Part shown: one piece after another, positions 25,975 through 35,342 of the stretch
Position numbering within the stretch: the first letter of the stretch is position 1
How the letters are laid out: every line of letters begins with the position of its first letter
Assembly: GCA_023391815.1 (NCBI GenBank)
Contig: JAEWAF010000043.1
Coordinates: 194,684 to 258,683, forward strand
Length of the DNA stretch: 64,000 bases
DNA from: Pseudomonadota bacterium
GTDB lineage: Bacteria > Pseudomonadota > Gammaproteobacteria > Steroidobacterales > Steroidobacteraceae
Direction: 5' to 3'
The notes under the pieces: model-generated
What the model saw: only the letters and a program-made list of their open reading frames with translations
The model's database searches: none
Told to the model about the DNA's origin: nothing
Position numbers and translations under genes: made by a program

Positions 25975-27090
25975 CTATTCGTGGGTTGCCGGCCCCGATC
26001 TGGTCTTCACCCGCGTCCTCAAACGCTGCGCGAAGGCTCTCATTATGTCAGCGCCCAAGGCAACCATTCCTCGGCCGTTGTACGGATAGAAAGCCAGCGT
26101 CCGGTACGCCCGCTCCTGCCTGGTCCAGATCGACAGCCAGGGCTCGGCGCTACCCAGCATCTCGAAGGAGCTGAGCCGCTCCTCGAAGGCGGCACGCAGC
26201 GCCTCCCACATCAGCTGAATCCCCGGCGAATGCTCGGCCCAGCGCTCGTCATAGCCGATCTTGAGCACCCACCAGCGCCCGGCATGCACGACCGCGATCT
26301 GCATGGCGATGGCCGCCCCGTCCAGTCGCAGGAAACACAGCCGAAGTTGTCCTTGTCGCGCCAGTCGCTGTGCCAGTTGCAGGAAAAAACCTTTCAGTCG
26401 CGGGTTGGTCAGCATGGCGCTGCCGCCCCGGCCCTTCCAACTCGCCGCCTCGACTTTCATGGCCTCCGCCATGGCAGACTCGACCTCCTCGACACCCGGC
26501 TTACGGATCTCGACCTCGACCTTGCCGGTTCGCTCCAGGTTGCGCCGAGCCCGTCGATAGTCCTGGCGACGGCGTGAGGACAGGCTCTGCGAATACTCAT
26601 CCCAGCTCGAGGCGATGGGCACGAACGGCGAGCCCGAGGCTTTGAACTCCAGCAACTGGCCGCGGCCGCGCGCCGAGCTTTTGAATGTTTTCAGAAGCGC
26701 GCCGTCGGCTTCGATCCGTTGCAAGACGAGCGGCCGACCCAGGTCGATCACAGATCGGCACAACGTCGCCAGCGCCTCACTGTCGCGATAGCCGAAGCCG
26801 CACGGCTCGAACAACGTGGTCGCGCCGAGAATCTCCAGCCGCTCGAGGCCGCCACCGTTCGTGACCCCCAGCGGCGCTAGCGCGATGATCTCGTCGTCTT
26901 TGCGTGCCTGGACCACGCGCAGAGCGTCGTCGCCATACAAACGTTCGGCGGCGACCAGCGTCCAGTCGACGGACTGAGTGAATTCCTGTGCGATCTGCGG
27001 CAGCTGACGCCAGCCCGCCGCAAGCTCCTCGGGAGAGTCGATCCGGCGGAGCGTTTCGACTGTGTAACCCGCCAGCCCCGCGAAGCTCAT
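25975..27090 (-). CDS. FemAB/GNAT-fold acetyltransferase (Acetyltransf_6-like)
   Basis: This 371-residue protein lacks membrane segments and shows the BioF2-like tandem GNAT layout: WTLVAAERLYGDDALRVVQA, SSRRRQDYRRARRNLERTG, RLCFLRLDGAAIAMQIAVVH, KIGYDERWAEHSPGIQLMWE and SAEPWLSIWTRQERAYRTLAFY. The motif with His-Ser-Pro-Gly is characteristic of this subgroup. The start overlaps the GT2 stop by 4 bases. It would transfer an acyl or aminoacyl group to the sugar chain; donor unknown, and the ACP of the operon is a candidate. Confidence 0.87.
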   Translation of the reverse strand: MSFAGLAGYTVETLRRIDSPEELAAGWRQLPQIAQEFTQSVDWTLVAAERLYGDDALRVVQARKDDEIIALAPLGVTNGGGLERLEILGATTLFEPCGFGYRDSEALATLCRSVIDLGRPLVLQRIEADGALLKTFKSSARGRGQLLEFKASGSPFVPIASSWDEYSQSLSSRRRQDYRRARRNLERTGKVEVEIRKPGVEEVESAMAEAMKVEAASWKGRGGSAMLTNPRLKGFFLQLAQRLARQGQLRLCFLRLDGAAIAMQIAVVHAGRWWVLKIGYDERWAEHSPGIQLMWEALRAAFEERLSSFEMLGSAEPWLSIWTRQERAYRTLAFYPYNGRGMVALGADIMRAFAQRLRTRVKTRSGPATHE

Positions 27091-28172
27091 TGCTGAGAAA
27101 CGCGAGCGGCCAACTCACGCGCGCCGTTCAATGTCGCGCGCATGCCTCGAAGCCCCCAGCCGCTGCCGGGAATGCTGGCCAACAACCGCAGCACCGACTC
27201 CTGGAGGGATTTCCGTTCGGTATCGATCGAGGCGGCGCGTTTGAGGTAAGCGCGCGCCTGGCCGCGACGCGCCGATAACAGATCACGCCTCGCCGCTTGT
27301 AACAACAAGCCTCGCTGAACTTCATCGACCTTGTCGCCCAGCTTCGCGTAGAACTCCCTATCGGCCCGCCACACGCGATCGATCATCGCGATCCGTCGTC
27401 CCAGTCGAACGCCCGGATCGCCACGCGTCAAGCGAACCGCGTCCTCATGACTGCGGTTGAATGTCGTCGCAATATCCGTGTACACACATCCACTCTGCTT
27501 CGAAAGGCGCGCGAAGAACTCCCAATCGCCGCAGGTCGCCAAGATCTCCGGCAAACGCAGCTGACCCAGCGACGACTTACGAATCAACGAAGCGCTCGGC
27601 AACACGTACGGACAGACCAGCGAGGAGGCATAGATATCGCCGCCCGCGACCGTGAAGTCCCGGGTCGGCAGCTGCAGCTCGGGCATTCCTTTGATCGAAG
27701 CGAACGAGCGCTGCCACCGATACGGCTCGATGCGACCGGTGACGTGATCGAGCCACGTGCCCAGCCCATCCGTGATCGGCAGCACATCCGACTCGGGAGT
27801 CGGACCTTTGAAGATCAAGAAATTCGAGAACGTGAAACCCACGTCGTTGAAATAACGTAGCAGCGCGACCTGCAGCTCGAGCTTGTAAGGCGCCCACAGG
27901 TCGTCGCTATCGAGCAGCGCCAGGTACTCGCCTCGTGCTTGTTTGATGCCGAGATTGCGCGCGGCATTCACGCCAGCGTTCGGGCGACGCGTGTAGCGAA
28001 TGCGGTCGCCGTACTTCTGCACGGCCGAGGTGGTGTCGTCGGTCGAGCCATCGTCGATGACGATGATCTCGGTGTTTTTATAAGTCTGCGTCAACACCGT
28101 GTCGACCGCTTCGCAAACCAAAGCGGCACGGTTGTAAGTCGGGATGATGACGCTGACCAGCGGCCCGCTCAT
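27087..28172 (-). CDS. Glycosyltransferase family 2 protein
   Basis: This 361-residue GT-A enzyme has VSVIIPTYNRAALVCEAVD, IIVIDDGSTDDT and LLDSDDLWAPYK, the last containing the DxD metal motif. No membrane segment is seen. It overlaps the GNAT gene on each side by 4 bases, which makes a three-gene coupled unit of GNAT, GT2 and GNAT. It likely adds one sugar to the repeat unit, and the coupling suggests the neighbours modify that sugar. Confidence 0.92.
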   Translation of the reverse strand: MSGPLVSVIIPTYNRAALVCEAVDTVLTQTYKNTEIIVIDDGSTDDTTSAVQKYGDRIRYTRRPNAGVNAARNLGIKQARGEYLALLDSDDLWAPYKLELQVALLRYFNDVGFTFSNFLIFKGPTPESDVLPITDGLGTWLDHVTGRIEPYRWQRSFASIKGMPELQLPTRDFTVAGGDIYASSLVCPYVLPSASLIRKSSLGQLRLPEILATCGDWEFFARLSKQSGCVYTDIATTFNRSHEDAVRLTRGDPGVRLGRRIAMIDRVWRADREFYAKLGDKVDEVQRGLLLQAARRDLLSARRGQARAYLKRAASIDTERKSLQESVLRLLASIPGSGWGLRGMRATLNGARELAARVSQQ

Positions 28173-29422
28173 GAGGACGCATCCGGGTTCTTAGATGCGT
28201 CAGCCGCGGGCGCCGCTTCCTTATTCGCATACGGTGAAGGCCGTGTGCGGTTGAGCTTGCGACGCACTCGGCCGAGATTCCGCCGCAACCAGCGCCAGCC
28301 GGTGGCGCGCAGCGCATTCGGCAAGCTGTGATAGACACTGATCGTCACGTTGCTGCGAGACACGTTGGCGAAGCGATCCTTGAACGCCTCCTCGCCGATG
28401 GTGAAATCCAGCTCGCGCCGCGAGCGCTGCAGGCCGTCCTCGATGATCTTCCGGGTCAACAGCAGACCGGGCGAATGCTCGGCGTACTGCACTTCGAACG
28501 AGGGCTTGTACCAGATGATGCTGCCGAAATAATCGAAGCCGAAATGGAACGCGATCGGCTGGCCGTTGAACTCGACCACCGAAAACAACAGCCACCCCGC
28601 CGAGTGCAGCGCCGCCGCCAGCGCCAGATAGAACGTGCGCTGAGTGCCCGCATCGAACAGGCTCGGCCGTCCGACGGCGTGCCAGCGACGCGCATGCTGA
28701 TCGAAAAAGGTCGGCAGCAACGACTGAATCTCGCTCAACGCCGAAACATTGCGGAAGCGCACTTCGCCGCGCGAGGAGAACCAGTTGAGCGGGCGCTTCA
28801 GGCTGTATTTCTTGAGCAGCTTTTCGGCGCCGGAGCGATCGCCTTCCAGTCGCAACGCCGGACAGCGCAGCTGCGCTTCCTGCACGAAATACAAACCGCA
28901 ACCGGCGCCAGCCTTGCGCAGTTCGGCAACCGTGCTCGACTGGCTCGGCACATTGCTCAGCCAGGCACTGCGCCAGCGCGAGGAATGTTCTCTGAGGAAC
29001 TTACACAGGCTGGCGATGGCGGCCGGTTTGTCATGGGGCAGTACGAAGTCCTGGTAATCGGCATTGCCGGTGCCGACGAACTCCAGCCGCCGGCCGCCCC
29101 AGGAGACATTCCGCAGCATCATGGCAGCGAAGCCGATCACCCGGCCTTGTCGGCGCAACAGCATGAAAAACAGCTCGTGCGCCCCGCCGAAAGTCTGCCA
29201 CCAGGCGTCGAACCATTCGTAGGTCTGGAAGATCGAATTGGTCTCGTTGTGCGCGACCAGCTCGTTCCATTCCTTCGCGGTCAGCGGAATCTGCTCGCGT
29301 CGCCGGATGAGCTCGACGTGAATGGGGGCTTCCAGCAACGCGGCGGTCGCGGACGGTCGTACGAGGGCCGGCGCCTCAGCACCGCCCGTCACAGCCTCCG
29401 CCCTTACCGACAATGCACCCAT
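28169..29422 (-). CDS. FemAB/GNAT-fold acetyltransferase (Acetyltransf_6-like)
   Basis: I prefer the ATG at 29422, which has a purine-rich agggac about 6 bases upstream; an ATG at 29449 adds nine residues. The 417-residue protein has NSIFQTYEWFDAWWQTFGG, FVGTGNADYQDFVLP, WYKPSFEVQYAEHSPGLLL and FTIGEEAFKDRFANVSR, again typical of the BioF2-like group. It is a distant paralogue of the gene at 25975. It probably acylates a sugar amine or hydroxyl. Confidence 0.87.
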   Translation of the reverse strand: MGALSVRAEAVTGGAEAPALVRPSATAALLEAPIHVELIRRREQIPLTAKEWNELVAHNETNSIFQTYEWFDAWWQTFGGAHELFFMLLRRQGRVIGFAAMMLRNVSWGGRRLEFVGTGNADYQDFVLPHDKPAAIASLCKFLREHSSRWRSAWLSNVPSQSSTVAELRKAGAGCGLYFVQEAQLRCPALRLEGDRSGAEKLLKKYSLKRPLNWFSSRGEVRFRNVSALSEIQSLLPTFFDQHARRWHAVGRPSLFDAGTQRTFYLALAAALHSAGWLLFSVVEFNGQPIAFHFGFDYFGSIIWYKPSFEVQYAEHSPGLLLTRKIIEDGLQRSRRELDFTIGEEAFKDRFANVSRSNVTISVYHSLPNALRATGWRWLRRNLGRVRRKLNRTRPSPYANKEAAPAADASKNPDASS

Positions 29423-29539
29423 TGCCGTCCCTGCCCGAACAGAACGCATCGAAACGCACCCGCTGTGGCGTTGCTGAGAAATTTATGCGCCACATTCCGA
29501 AACGATACGCCACGCCTCGGGGCGCGGCTGTTTACCACG

Positions 29540-30442
29540 TCACACGGATGCTGCGGCGAGGCGTCCAATCTGGGCAGCCTCGAGCTGAGATCGCAGCACT
29601 TCCTTGACGGTTGTGAACTTGAACTCACCGATCAAGCGCGCGAGCCGCGCTTCGCATACATCCAGGTTGGTGTAGTGGCGGAATTTGGATAGCCAGCTTG
29701 CATTGAAGCGCGGCTGTTCCGCATCGATCTCCCACGGATGCAAATAAAAGATGAACGGCTGTTGCTGTCGTTCGTTAATGGAACGCAGTCCCCAGCGAGT
29801 GAACCAGTACGGCAGCAAGCGGAAATATCCGCCGCCCGCGACCGGCACGCGCCGTCCGAACAGCTCGGCCGTCGACAGTGGAAACTCGACGATGCTCGCG
29901 CCATTCTTCGCGTGCATCAGTCCGGGCCGCGTCGACGCGCCCGGGATTCCATAACGATCGTGCGCGATCGGAAAAATACTGGAGTCGTAACGGAAGCCCA
30001 ACTCGCACAGGATATCGATAGCCCACAACGAACGTGCCGTGATCGAATAACTGGCCGCGCGATAGCCCAGCACCGGCGCGCCGATCAAATCCTCCAGCAA
30101 CGTTTTGGACTCGCGCGTCTCCTGATGAAACACTTCCGGCGTCTGACGATACACGAGCTCGTGCGTCAGACCGTGGCAGGCAACTTCATGACCCGCGGCG
30201 TGAATGCGCTTGATCAGCGCCGGCGAACGCTTGGCGACCCAGCCGAGCACGAAAAAGGTCGCTCGCACGCCGTTCTTGCCGAATAGTTCGAGCAAGCGAT
30301 TCGTGCTTTGCTCGGCCCGATATTCCATCGTGTCCCATTGATCGCGGCGGATGACTTCCGCCAGCGCCGAGACATGAAAGTAATCTTCCACGTCGACGGT
30401 CATCGCGTTCGCAGTCATCGAATGAAGATGCATCTGGCTCAT
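29540..30442 (-). CDS. XrtA-system polysaccharide deacetylase (DUF3473)
   Basis: This 300-residue protein has the NodB motifs MTVDVEDYFHVSA (acidic metal residues) and HEVACHGLTHELVY (HxxxH site), followed by GYRAASYSI and a C-terminal DUF3473 region with FIFYLHPWEID. This two-part layout is the XrtA-associated deacetylase type. It overlaps the beta-barrel gene by 4 bases. No signal peptide is visible, so it likely acts on lipid-linked precursors at the inner face, or is exported without a classical signal. Confidence 0.93.
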   Translation of the reverse strand: MSQMHLHSMTANAMTVDVEDYFHVSALAEVIRRDQWDTMEYRAEQSTNRLLELFGKNGVRATFFVLGWVAKRSPALIKRIHAAGHEVACHGLTHELVYRQTPEVFHQETRESKTLLEDLIGAPVLGYRAASYSITARSLWAIDILCELGFRYDSSIFPIAHDRYGIPGASTRPGLMHAKNGASIVEFPLSTAELFGRRVPVAGGGYFRLLPYWFTRWGLRSINERQQQPFIFYLHPWEIDAEQPRFNASWLSKFRHYTNLDVCEARLARLIGEFKFTTVKEVLRSQLEAAQIGRLAAASV

Positions 30443-31776
30443 CGCAAGCCGCTGCCGCCGCCCAGCGAGGACACGTCCTGATTGCCCCAGTAATAAGCCA
30501 TGGTGAGAAAGGCTCGATTTTCCGTGAAGTCGGTGGCGCTGCCTTCCGCGTCACGATCGTATCGCTCGACCATGAAGCGCAGTCCGAGCGTGCGCCAAGC
30601 GCGCCAATTCAGTGTCGCGCCGAGGCGCAACTCATCGTTGCTCTGACCCGCGTTTTCGAACTTCTCTTTCTCGAGGGCCGCTCGCAGATCGAATGTCAAT
30701 GTACTCGCGATGCGCCGTGAGATACCCGCGTTGAAGCCAGTACGCCGACGGTCGAATTGAGTGGCACTCTCGTATTCATCCCGAGTGTGAGAAGCGCCGA
30801 GCATGAAGCCGGTGCGGCCGCGCGTATAGCTCCATTCCAACGACACCAGCCGGCTTTGAAACGGATCGGAGGTGGCGGTGATCTGCCCCGCCGCTCCGCC
30901 GCCCACGACACCGCCGTCCAATTGCGCACGCAGCGAATCTCCCGCGTCACCGAGTTGTTGGCTGAGCGTCATTCGCAGCGTCGAGGATGCCGTCATCTGG
31001 CGCGCGACATTCATGCTGATCAGCGCACTGCCCTGCTTGTCCCTGCCATCGCGCTGGAGCCAGGTATAGCCCACGTTGGCATCGATGGTGGTTCGCGAAC
31101 CATCCAGTTCCCAGCCAACGAACACGCTGTCGCGATCGTAGTCCGTGTTCAGCGGATCGTCGAAATCGATGCTCTCGGTCACCGCATTCAACGACAGCTC
31201 GTTACGAGCGTTCGGGCGACGGCCGACAGCCACGCCGCCCGTGGTGCGCGTCGCATCCAGCGGGCTGGTCTCATAATTCGTCGAGGACCAACGGCCGAAC
31301 AAACGTCCGAAGCCGGTCGGGCCGAGACGGACCGTGAGATCGGGGCCGGTCGAGAAATAATTCAGATTCTCGCGGGTGCTCGGCGTGCTCGGAGCGAACG
31401 GATCGGACTGCGCCTGACCGAACGAATCCTGCACGACCCAGTTCAAGGTCTCGGGAACGATGCCCAGCGCCAGCGTGCCATTGGCCGTGCCGATCAGCTC
31501 GCTGTCGTAGGTGTTGTCCATGTATTCGTAGTAGGAAAGATCGACGACGGCGTCGCCGCGCAGGCGCCGTGTGCGTTCCTGCCACAACATATCGAGCCCC
31601 ATCGTACCGAGGGTCTCGCTGATCTCATCGTTGGCGACGCGAGTGATGTTGTCGGAGTAGCCGACGCCCGCTTCAGCGGACGCGCTGATATCGGCTCGCG
31701 CCGGTGTGCCCGCGGCCAACGCCATGAAGCCGGCCGCAGCCGGCGCTGCAACCCAATTACGCCGCATGTGCCCCAT
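30439..31776 (-). CDS. PEP-CTERM-system-associated outer-membrane beta-barrel protein
   Basis: This 445-residue protein has a signal peptide (MRRNWVAAPAAAGFMALAAG, cleavage near ARADI). The mature part is made of alternating amphipathic strands with frequent aromatic ends (VGYSDNIT, SWTYTRGRTGFMLGAS-like stretches) and a final TMAYYWGNQDV. It matches the barrel usually placed beside the XrtA BY-kinase. It may form the outer-membrane exit channel for the polysaccharide, or a porin-like support. The start at 31776 is 65 bases after the kinase gene. Confidence 0.87.
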   Translation of the reverse strand: MGHMRRNWVAAPAAAGFMALAAGTPARADISASAEAGVGYSDNITRVANDEISETLGTMGLDMLWQERTRRLRGDAVVDLSYYEYMDNTYDSELIGTANGTLALGIVPETLNWVVQDSFGQAQSDPFAPSTPSTRENLNYFSTGPDLTVRLGPTGFGRLFGRWSSTNYETSPLDATRTTGGVAVGRRPNARNELSLNAVTESIDFDDPLNTDYDRDSVFVGWELDGSRTTIDANVGYTWLQRDGRDKQGSALISMNVARQMTASSTLRMTLSQQLGDAGDSLRAQLDGGVVGGGAAGQITATSDPFQSRLVSLEWSYTRGRTGFMLGASHTRDEYESATQFDRRRTGFNAGISRRIASTLTFDLRAALEKEKFENAGQSNDELRLGATLNWRAWRTLGLRFMVERYDRDAEGSATDFTENRAFLTMAYYWGNQDVSSLGGGSGLR

Positions 31777-31841
31777 GTACTTTGCCCTTCTCGATCGGCC
31801 ATGACCGGAGTGCGGCCATGACGTTTCTTTTGAATATCGAC

Positions 31842-32834
31842 TCAGCCGTCCGCGACGCTGCGCCGTAAGGAGCCATCGTCGCCTTCGGTGTCACCGGAAC
31901 GATCACCGTCCTTGTGGCCATAGTATTGGTAGTAGTACCCGGGGCGGACTTGTTCATCGGTTTGATTCAACACCAAACCCACCGACTTGCCTTCGCCCAG
32001 AAGTTCAATGGCATCGAGCACCGCGCTTTGCGGCGTCACGCCGGCGCGCACCACCATCACGATCTGCCCCACGACGGCGGACAACGTCATCGCTTCGGTC
32101 GTGATCAGCAACGGCGGCGAATCGAACAACACGATCCGATTCGGATACCGCACGGTGATCTGATTTGCAATCTGCTCCATGCGCGAGCTTGCCAGCAGCT
32201 CGTTGGCCGTCTCGATTGCCTTGCCGGCCGGCAGAATGCTCAAGCCCGGCACGTCGGTCGGCAGAAGTGCCGATTCCACGTCCAGCGTCTCGTCACGCAA
32301 CAGATCCATCAGGCCGATCTCATTCTGAACGCCGAAGGTTCTGCTCAGATGTGCCTTGGCGACATCGGCGTCGACCAGCACCACCGACAGATCTTTTTCC
32401 AGCGCGAACGACAACGCGAGATTGATGCTCGTGAACGTCTTGCCGTCGCCGGGCATGGCGCTCGCGATCATGATGCGATGACCGCCCGGCACTTTCGGTA
32501 CGCCGCGACCCAGCGCATTCGCAATCAAGGGTCGCTTGATCTGGCGATACTCACCAGCGAGCTGACGCTCCTGGCTCAAGGGCGGCAACAGCTCCGCGTG
32601 GCGCAGAGCGTCGCGATCGATGTGCACGATGCGGCTCGGACGCACCGGTTCGAGCGTCGGCACAGCGGTGACGATCGGGGTTGCGTGCGTCATCGATGGC
32701 GGCGGTGACGGTACAGGGCGCGTCGCCTGCATCGGCACCGTGTTCAACGATGCTTGTGGCGCATGTGCCGGCGGCACCTGCGAACGCGACTCCTGGATCT
32801 TCTTTAATGCTCGTTCGACCAGACTCATCGTCAA
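31842..32834 (-). CDS. XrtA-associated BY-kinase (tyrosine autokinase)
   Basis: This 330-residue protein is the cytoplasmic kinase half of a bacterial tyrosine kinase pair. It shows Walker A AMPGDGKT at 126-133, Walker A' VVLVDAD at 151-157 and Walker B IVLFD at 234-238. The C-terminal tyrosine cluster at residues 300-305 (Y-Y-Y-Q-Y-Y) is the autophosphorylation site. A proline-rich linker fills residues 20-70. It is 9 bases from the chain-length gene, whose cytoplasmic tail should activate it. It would control polysaccharide chain length. Confidence 0.93.
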   Translation of the reverse strand: MTMSLVERALKKIQESRSQVPPAHAPQASLNTVPMQATRPVPSPPPSMTHATPIVTAVPTLEPVRPSRIVHIDRDALRHAELLPPLSQERQLAGEYRQIKRPLIANALGRGVPKVPGGHRIMIASAMPGDGKTFTSINLALSFALEKDLSVVLVDADVAKAHLSRTFGVQNEIGLMDLLRDETLDVESALLPTDVPGLSILPAGKAIETANELLASSRMEQIANQITVRYPNRIVLFDSPPLLITTEAMTLSAVVGQIVMVVRAGVTPQSAVLDAIELLGEGKSVGLVLNQTDEQVRPGYYYQYYGHKDGDRSGDTEGDDGSLRRSVADG

Positions 32835-32843
32835 CTCCGGGCC

Positions 32844-34457
32844 TTAGCCCAACATCTGACGCAGCAGGCGCGACGCGGGCTGCTGCACGACCACGACCGC
32901 GATGAATACGACGAACAGGGCCGCGGCGGCGACGGCGTAACGCACCAGGCCCCGGCGCAACTGAGCCTGATATTTCTCGACCCAGCTGCGAGTGACGGAA
33001 CCGAGCACCGGCAGGCCCGTCATGTCCGCGAGCGAACGGCTGGTCGAGAATACCGGCCGCAGCATGTGCATCACGTAGGCGACCGCGCAGCCGGCGCCGA
33101 CGCCGAGCACGAACACGGCGAGCAGGAACAACGGACGATTCGGGAAGATCGGTTTGAAGCTCGCGCTCGGCGGGTCGACGATGTTGAACTTCACGACGCC
33201 CGTCTGCTCGGCATCACCGGACAGACGCGCTTTCTCCAAACGTTCCAACAAACTGTTGTACTGCGTGCGAGTGACCGTGTAGTCACGAGTCAGGCGCGCA
33301 TATTCAGCCTCGACCTCCGGCGCGGTATCGACCAGACGCCGCAGCTCGCTCTCGTTACGTTGATGATCGGCCAACTGGCTGCGCAGGGCGGCGATTTCCA
33401 CGTCGGCCTGGTTCAGCGCCGTTTGAATGCCCTGATAGACCGGGTTGCTCGACGCATTCGCGACCGCGGCGGCGCCCGCATCGCCCCGACGCAACGCCGC
33501 CAGTTCTTCCTGCTGACGCGCTTTCAACGCATCCAATGTTTCCTTGGTTGCGATGACTTCAGGATGTTTCTCGGTGTAACGGAGCAGCAGATCGTCCAGA
33601 CGAGATTGTGTCTCCTGGATACGAGTCGCGGTGTCCTGCGGACCCGTGCTGGCGCCACTCGCCGAGCGACCGCCGGAGCCGGTATCGGTCGGCGGCACGA
33701 ACGGCGTTTCGCCACGCAGCTGTCGCTGCAATTCAGCGCGACGGCTGTTGGCTACGGACAGCTGACTCTGCAGTCGCTTCACTTCCTGCGCTTCGGTCGT
33801 CAGGCGCGCGAAATAGCCGCCCTCGTCGCCCGGCACCAGGCCCAGGTTCTTTTTCTTGAACTCGGCGAGCTGGTTTTCGGCCTCGGCGAGACGACGACCG
33901 TAGTCGGTCAATTGCTCCTTCAGGAAGCGCTGTGCGGACGCCGTGCCGTTGCGGTCCGAGCCGATCGTGTCTTCGACGAAGGAGTTGAGCAGCATGTCGA
34001 CCACTTTCAACGCCGTCTGGCGATCGTGATCGGTGAATGAAATACGGAACAATGTATTCGGGATGCGGGGATCGCGCGTCAGCGGCGGCTCGAGCGCGAC
34101 ATCGACGCGAGCCATGATGCTGTTGAGTAGAGCCTCGCGTTCCGGACCCGTGCGTGCCGTCACGTCGAGACCGGCCTGCTGTGCAACCTTCTCCAGGTTC
34201 GCCCGGCCGAGCAATGCCTGACGCACCAGATTCAGCTGCGACTCCACGTCCATGTTGACGACCAGACCGTCGACGGCCTTGCTCAACGCCGTGCGCGTAT
34301 CGACGTTCACGCGAGCGCTGGACTGATAGCTGTCCGGAATCGTGAACACCACGAACCAGCCGAACAGACAGACGCCCCACGCCACTGCCAGCGCATAGCG
34401 CCGGAAGCGCCAGGCGCCGCGCAGCTCGTTCAAAATCTGATCGATCAGTGCCTGCAT
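32844..34457 (-). CDS. XrtA-type polysaccharide chain-length determinant (Wzz/PCP)
   Basis: This 537-residue protein has a first membrane segment near residues 22-40 (ALAVAWGVCLFGWFVVF), a long periplasmic coiled-coil region with ERTLKEQLTDYGRRLAEAE-like heptads, a PCP second segment near 455-475 and a further hydrophobic segment close to the C-terminus (FVVFIAVVVV). It has no Walker motifs; the kinase is the next gene, as in Gram-negative split systems with separate BY-kinase. It sits 7 bases from the OPX exporter. It connects inner-membrane polymerisation with export. Confidence 0.92.
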   Translation of the reverse strand: MQALIDQILNELRGAWRFRRYALAVAWGVCLFGWFVVFTIPDSYQSSARVNVDTRTALSKAVDGLVVNMDVESQLNLVRQALLGRANLEKVAQQAGLDVTARTGPEREALLNSIMARVDVALEPPLTRDPRIPNTLFRISFTDHDRQTALKVVDMLLNSFVEDTIGSDRNGTASAQRFLKEQLTDYGRRLAEAENQLAEFKKKNLGLVPGDEGGYFARLTTEAQEVKRLQSQLSVANSRRAELQRQLRGETPFVPPTDTGSGGRSASGASTGPQDTATRIQETQSRLDDLLLRYTEKHPEVIATKETLDALKARQQEELAALRRGDAGAAAVANASSNPVYQGIQTALNQADVEIAALRSQLADHQRNESELRRLVDTAPEVEAEYARLTRDYTVTRTQYNSLLERLEKARLSGDAEQTGVVKFNIVDPPSASFKPIFPNRPLFLLAVFVLGVGAGCAVAYVMHMLRPVFSTSRSLADMTGLPVLGSVTRSWVEKYQAQLRRGLVRYAVAAAALFVVFIAVVVVQQPASRLLRQMLG

Positions 34458-34464
34458 GGTTTGC

Positions 34465-35172
34465 TCAGAAGAAGGATTGCGGCACGACGATCACATCCCC
34501 CGGCTTCAATTCCAGGTTCTGACCCATCGCACCTTTGTTCACGAGGTCATCGACCTTGACACGCAGCTCCGTGTCCTTGCCGTCGACTTTCCGGACGATC
34601 TTGCCGCGATTGCCCGCCGCGAATTCCGTGAGCCCGCCCGATGCGAGAATTGCATCGAGCACGCGCATGCCTTCGCGATACGGCAGGGACTGCGGAGTGG
34701 TCACCTGCCCGATCACTTTCACCTGGCTGAACGCGCTGACCGGATTCGTGACGATCACATTGACCTGCGGCGAACGGATGTATTCGGCCAGCACGCCCTC
34801 GATGTCACGAGCCAGCTGAGAAGGCGTTTTGCCGACGGCGATCATGTCTTCGACCAGCGGCGTGGAAATCTTGCCGTCCGGACGCACCGGCACCGTTTGG
34901 GTCAGCTCGGGATTGCGCCACACGAATATCTGCAAGCTGTCGCCGGGGCCGATGCGGTAATCCGGCGCGACCGAGCTGGTCGCCATCTGTGGCATCGGCT
35001 GAGTGGCCTGCGGCGGAGTGTCGGCGGGGTTGACACTTCCGGGGAGTTTGTTCGATTGTGGGGCCGGCGCGGAGCTGGCTGTAATGGGTTGGGTTGCTTG
35101 GCTCCAAACACTCGTGGCCCAGAAAAACATCAACATGGCCACGAAGTTGAGCGCCGAAAATTGCTTCTGCAT
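34465..35172 (-). CDS. XrtA-type polysaccharide export protein (OPX/Wza-like, no lipobox)
   Basis: I use the ATG at 35172 because it gives a clean signal peptide (MQKQFSALNFVAMLMFFWAT, cleavage near VWSQA); an upstream GTG at 35211 also fits the frame. The 235-residue product contains the Poly_export domain (YRIGPGDSLQIFVWRNPEL, RPDGKISTPLVEDMIAVG) and an SLBB domain (VKVIGQVTTPQSL, LDAILASGGLTEFAA), ending DVIVVPQSFF. It has no cysteine, so it cannot be a lipoprotein like Wza. It forms or lines the periplasmic/outer-membrane export channel. Confidence 0.92.
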   Translation of the reverse strand: MQKQFSALNFVAMLMFFWATSVWSQATQPITASSAPAPQSNKLPGSVNPADTPPQATQPMPQMATSSVAPDYRIGPGDSLQIFVWRNPELTQTVPVRPDGKISTPLVEDMIAVGKTPSQLARDIEGVLAEYIRSPQVNVIVTNPVSAFSQVKVIGQVTTPQSLPYREGMRVLDAILASGGLTEFAAGNRGKIVRKVDGKDTELRVKVDDLVNKGAMGQNLELKPGDVIVVPQSFF

Positions 35173-35342
35173 TCGATTCGTCACAAGTGAAAGGTGGCAG
35201 AGGGTCGCCACGCCCAGCGAACTGCAGTACGGCTCACGTCATGCATGCATCACAGCGGCGGTAGCCTAACAGAAAAGCCGCCAAAACCACTGGAATAGCC
35301 CTTAAAACCGTGACGTAGCGCGCGCTTGCAGTACTCCCGTGC
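35173..35342. other. Largest gap inside the long minus-strand operon
   Basis: These 170 bases lie between the PrsT stop and the OPX start. It is the most likely place for an internal promoter. A loose inverted repeat (ggcgg ... ccgcc around 35251-35280) is present. I could not find convincing sigma-70 or sigma-54 boxes on the minus strand. Confidence 0.35.
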
